The position numbers were made by a program, and so were the translations under genes. A DNA stretch of 64,000 nucleotides from Tetradesmus obliquus (lineage: Eukaryota; Chlorophyta; Chlorophyceae; Sphaeropleales; Scenedesmaceae). Of this stretch, positions 59,874 to 64,000 are shown in pieces. Under the pieces are notes generated by a model that was not told the origin of the DNA, made no database searches, and was given only the letters and a program-made list of their open reading frames with translations. The stretch is taken from positions 8,020,501 to 8,084,500 of the forward strand of contig CP126191.1 of the NCBI GenBank assembly GCA_030272155.1, in the 5' to 3' direction. Position 1 is the first letter of the stretch. The number at the start of each line of letters is the position of its first letter.

Positions 59874-62800
59874 TTACTTGGGTGGCGGAGGCGGCGCACG
59901 GCGTGCCGATGGTGTGGACGGCATGCCATTGGCTGCTGGGCGTGCCGGCACTGCCGGTGCGCGCCGCGCAGGCGCGCCTGCGCCCACAGACGTCCGCGCG
60001 AGGCCTGCTGCTGCCGCCTGCCCCTCCACCAAGCCCTGCACACAAAAGAAGAGGACAAAGGCGACACAATGACGCTCAGGTTGCAGGGAGGTCGACAAGG
60101 AGCGATGAAAATCAGCAAAGTGTGCTCTCCAAGCAGACACCTCCCCATGATGCATCATGTTTGTGCTTGACTCGAACTCTGGCCACACCACGGGTGCAGA
60201 GTGACTTGGTCTGTGCGCAGCCAGCACAGCCGCCACCAGCCGCACCTGTGGCGCTGTGGGCAGCTTCTTGGGCCTGTCCACGTGGCTGAGCGGCACGGGG
60301 GCGCGCAGCGCGGGCATGTAGGGGCTGTCGATCATGTCCGTGTAGCGGCGCCGCTGCTCGCCGGACAGCAGGTCGGTCATGACAGCCAGCGCCAGCACCT
60401 CCGCATCCAAGAGCACCTGCAGCAGCACGCACGCGCCAGGCATGTTAGCTTGAATATACAGCAAACACTCGACTTGCGGCAACTAGCAGCCGTCACACTG
60501 GCTTTGCATCTTCGAGGCGAAGAAATTTGTTGAAGAGACAAGCCAGCAGCAGATAAGGTGGCAGTGCATGAGGTTTTCATGGGGTTGAACCTCATTTGAG
60601 TGACAGCCTGAGCTGAGCTGTTTGCAGCTTCCAATCCTGTCAGGTGTTAGTGGTGGCGTATGCCGCGTGAGTACACCAGTGTAACCCCTCCCTTTCTGGT
60701 GCATGCACGCCTGCTTTCCGCAGCACCACTGCAAGCACACATGAACACAAGGGGCACATGGTGCTGGCAGCGCAGCTGGCGGGCTCACGTTGTCTCCCTC
60801 ATGGTCCTTGCGCTTGACCTTCTCCTGCTTGTACTGCACGTCGTCGATGGCCATCTTGATCTTGTCGTACAGCAGCCGCACAGCAGCACGCTTCTCGATG
60901 ACGCTGCTGTCCTCCTGCAGCACACCAACAATGACCAGGTGGGCAGGAAGTATCATGTCATCATCAGCAGCAGTGACGTGAGAACAGCGCCAATGTACCG
61001 CTATTCAATGGGTGCAACAAGGTTGATTGCTGCTCGCACAAGCAGACCGGAACACGTCTCATCCACACAGCTCCCCCAGTTTGCGCCGCAGCACCCCCAT
61101 GCTGCTGCTGCACACTCGCATCTGGCATGCCATCCGGCTTCCCCTGCCCGTGCCTCACAGCCGCAAAGCAACCAGAGCCCAGATCCAGCTGCAGCGCCGC
61201 CTCACCGTGAGCATGCGCTTCAGCTCCTCCTCGCTCATCTTGTGCACGTGGCCGAACAGGTGGTTGAGCAGGTTCTTCTCCGCCTTGCGCACCAGGCAGT
61301 GCACCACGCTCTTGGGCACAGTGGTCACGATGGTGTCGCACACCATGGTGATGTACATCTGCATGTCGCTCGCAAACTGCTCCATCAGCTGCTCGTAGCG
61401 CGTCTCCCACGTCTCCTGCAACGGCAAACAGGCGAATGGTGGCCAAGCAGCAGGGGGCGGTTCATCAAACGCAGGCACAGTGACAGTGTGCGTGCAACAA
61501 CACTGGGCTGCCAAGCGGGCGATTGGCCAGTGACGCAGCGTGCCGCATCAGTCTGCCTCAAACGCTGCCGGCTCCACAACAGCTCGTGCGTGCCTGCGCC
61601 GCTCCCTGTGCAACAACTGCGTGTGAGCTGCCCAGACGCGCCAACAAAACACTTAGCAGCACAAGCGCGGCTCGTAGTAGCACGCCACCAGCCCTACCTG
61701 CACAGTCAGCGGCTTCTTGGCCAGCTCTGCCAGGCGCATGGCTGCGCTGGCCTGCTGCTGCTGCGGCTGCAGCCCGCCGCCAGGGGCCATGGGCCCCAGC
61801 ACGATGGGCGGCGCGGGCTGCAGGCGGCCGTGGTTGTCGCGCAGCTCCTCCGCACGGAAGAACTTGGCGCCCTGGCCCAGGCGCGTGCTGGTCATGACCT
61901 GGCAGCAGCAGCGGCGGCGGCAGCAGCAACAGTGAGTGAGGACTGTAATGAGATGAAGAACGCCAGACGCTTGCTCAGCGCGACACCTCAAGTGTAGCAA
62001 GGCAGTGGCCATACAGCGCGCTGCAAGAGGCTTCCTCAGCTCCTGCTGCTACACGTGACAGCAGCTGACATGTCGAGAACTGACGGCAGCTTGCATGAGT
62101 GCACGCCTTGTGACTGGCTCCAGTCATGCAGCAGCTGCATGCACAGCCCTGATGTGTCACATGACCCGTGGCCCTCTCACAGCTCACTGGCTGCCGCAAC
62201 TCCCCACACCCGACAGGCCGCCGCAGGGTCCTTCACCGTGCACACTTCGTAGGCTGCCGCACTGTTCCCTGTACACATCCTGCATGCGCAGCAGACCAAA
62301 CGACTTACCTCAAAGCTGTTGCGGCGTGACAGCTGCACGCCGGCCGCCTCAGACAGGGGGTCCACCAGCTCAGATGCCTCAGAGGGTGCGCTGCCCGGGC
62401 TGCCCAGCGGCTGCGGCGCAACGCCTGCTGGCTGCCCGTTGGCATCCGCGACAACATCTGCGGGTGAGGCACACAGCACCACAACAGCGTTGCAGTCCCA
62501 CAATCACGCTAAGGTGAGCAGGCCAGGCTGGGAGACACACCTGCCGCTTGACAAAGGCAGAAAGGCATGCTGGTAATGGCTCCACAACAGCGAGCACGGG
62601 AACGTGCTCACAAAAGCAGTCGACGCCGCGTGTGAGCAGATGACAAGCACGCCAGACGTATGCCTCAGAGTACAGTACCAGGCTGCTGTAGCTTAGGAAC
62701 GTCTCTCACCTTTGCTAGCGCGCCGCGGGTCTGCTGCTGCTGGCTGCGGCTGTGCCTGCACAGGCGGCGGCGGCGGCGGCCCTGCTGACGCCGCCACTGC

Positions 62801-64000
62801 GCGCATCATGCGCGAGATCCACTCGTACTTGTTGCCGACGTTCTCAGCACGCAGCACGATGCTGTTGTGGTCCTTCACACACGGCCTGCGCGCGCAGACC
62901 AAGCCAGCAGCAGCAGCAAGACAGAAAAGGTGATGAGCAGGGGGTCAGCAGGTGCAACCACCACGTCAAGCAGTGTCCACGTGTTGCTTGCACACATGAA
63001 GCAGCCAAGCACACGTCTGAACATCGCATGCATATACAACGGCAAACCGCCCCGGCCGCCCACCTGCGCGGGTCCAGCGAGCGGATGCGCAGCAGCAGCG
63101 ATGCGCGCTCGCCGCGCTGCATCTCCACCATGGCGCTGCCGATGGCTGGCCGCACGTTGCCGCGCTCATCCAGGTCCTCAATGATGCAGTCCACCAGGCT
63201 GATCTGGCCGCGCAGACCGTTGGGCTTGGGCACATCGTCCGGCGTCTTGAAGTAGTACAGCGTCTTGTTGGAGTCTAGGGGGCGGCAGGGGTGCAGGCCG
63301 GGCGCAGGCGCAGGCACACACACACGTGAGGAGGCAGGTATTGGGAGCTGGGACGACAGCGGACGCAGCGTTGCTTGCAGGAAGGCTGATTGAAGCACGC
63401 CCACCAGCGCCCACAAGGCCAGCCAAAACAATGACGTGCGCATGCATGCAGGCAGTAGTACAACCCATTGCTAATCTGAGACATGTGGTGCCAACAAAGC
63501 AGCTTGCAGCGCCCGCATGTGCAGGCGCGTATCAAGGCTCCTGTCACCGACAGCTAGAACCTGTGATCACACCGCATGCCCTGCAAGCATCGCTGACACA
63601 ACTAAACCCAGCATCCTGCAGGCACCAGCTGCAGCGCCTGTCCATGACCAAAACAAAGCAGCAAGGCCCTCACCTGAGAAGATGAAGAAGCGCTTCTGCC
63701 AGCGCCAGCCGTCCACCGGCAGCGACTGCCGCGCGCTCTCCTCATTCACCTTCTTGTCAAAGTGCGCCGCGATGTAGTCGTTCGGGTCCGCCAGGCTGCC
63801 CAGGCTGATGCCGCCACCAGCAGCGCTGCTGGCGCCACCAGGTGCGCCAGGCGCACGCGGCACCATGGCCCCTGCAGCATCAGGCGCGCCAGGTGCCGCA
63901 AAGTCCGGCTCTGCGCCGCCGCCGCCGCCCAGGCCCACCCTGTCCATGAAGCCCTTCTTCTTGCCGCCCTTTGCGAGCGCCTTCTGCACCGCTGCCTGGC
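59874..64000 (-). CDS. Dynamin-related protein with PH, GED and Pro-rich tail (DRP2 type), C-terminal half
   Basis: The gene runs off the right edge, so the GTPase and most of the stalk are outside. Exons seen: >64000-63674, 63274-63064, 62885-62710, 62457-62309, 61898-61698, 61415-61206, 60914-60789, 60416-60246 and 60035-59874; phases close. The PH domain spans three exons (WRWQKRFFIF, TLYYFKTPDDVPKPNGLRGQ, VLRAENVGNKYEWISRMMRA). The GED follows (WETRYEQLMEQFASDMQMYI, TVPKSVVHCLVRKAEKNLL, HKMSEEELKRMLT), and the tail is Ala/Pro-rich, ending RRAPPPPPK. This order is that of plant DRP2 and animal classical dynamins, which sever clathrin-coated necks at the plasma membrane or trans-Golgi network. 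Unusually for DRP2, charged exons (RAAVRLLYDKIKMAIDDVQY, LSGEQRRRYTDMIDSPYMPA) extend between GED and the Pro-rich end. A LINE tail sits in the penultimate-but-one intron. Confidence 0.87.
60569..60698 (+). mobile_element. Tail-only insertion, family A, in a dynamin intron
   Basis: AGGTTTTCATGGGGTTGAAC through GTGTAACCCCTCCCTTTCT, matching the copy 1/copy 2 tail. It is flanked by GTGCATG at 60563-60569 and again at about 60699-60705, a probable 7-bp target-site duplication. It lies antisense in the intron 60417-60788, far from any tRNA gene in the window. Confidence 0.8.

Overview
The window is nuclear DNA of a green alga (Chlorophyta, most likely Chlorophyceae; genus not determinable here). 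The grounds are intron-rich genes with CAG|GTGCG or CAG|GTGAG donors and polypyrimidine-tgcag acceptors, TGTAA 3'-end signals, nucleus-encoded plastid proteins (a lumenal PsbP-domain protein and tryptophan synthase alpha with an N-terminal transit region), very abundant CAG/CTG microsatellites, and LINE retrotransposons with an apurinic-like endonuclease, reverse transcriptase and C-terminal zinc-binding domain. Exon chains were built by hand from splice motifs and reading-frame closure; no transcript evidence was available.

Region 1 (1-9.5 kb) is a head-to-head inverted duplication. tRNA-Cys(GCA) (+, 1431-1502), a PHD-finger/GNAT acetyltransferase gene (-, 1924-4615), a 1.5 kb centre, a second PHD-GNAT gene (+, 6126-8657) and a second tRNA-Cys (-, 9350-9421) form a mirror-image island. 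Outside each tRNA is an array of LINE pieces pointing away from the island: 1-1316 on the minus strand and about 9.54-24.4 kb on the plus strand. The right array holds a 5'-truncated LINE with an intact RT frame (copy 1), a complete but frame-broken 7.2 kb LINE (copy 2), an older fragment X, and several insertions made only of LINE 3' tails.

Region 2 (25.3-42.3 kb) has a CUE-domain protein gene (+) convergent with a 16-exon kinesin-8 gene (-). The 6 kb intron 7 of the kinesin gene carries a nested tRNA-Ile(AAU), a LINE of a second family (copy 3) and small tail insertions. All three tRNA genes therefore have LINE sequence about 100-140 bp upstream of their 5' end, in the same relative orientation.

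Region 3 (43-64 kb) is ordinary gene-dense euchromatin: a thylakoid-lumen PsbP-domain protein (+), an unrecognised coiled-coil protein with a C-terminal membrane segment (-), a small protein with a ZNHIT3-like C-terminus (-), a weak candidate plastid protein (+), ribosomal protein uL11/RPL12 (-) sharing a 200 bp divergent promoter with tryptophan synthase alpha (+), and the C-terminal half of a DRP2-type dynamin (-), which runs off the right edge. The genes have unrelated housekeeping roles. The part that behaves as a system is the tRNA genes plus the LINE arrays growing outward from them.
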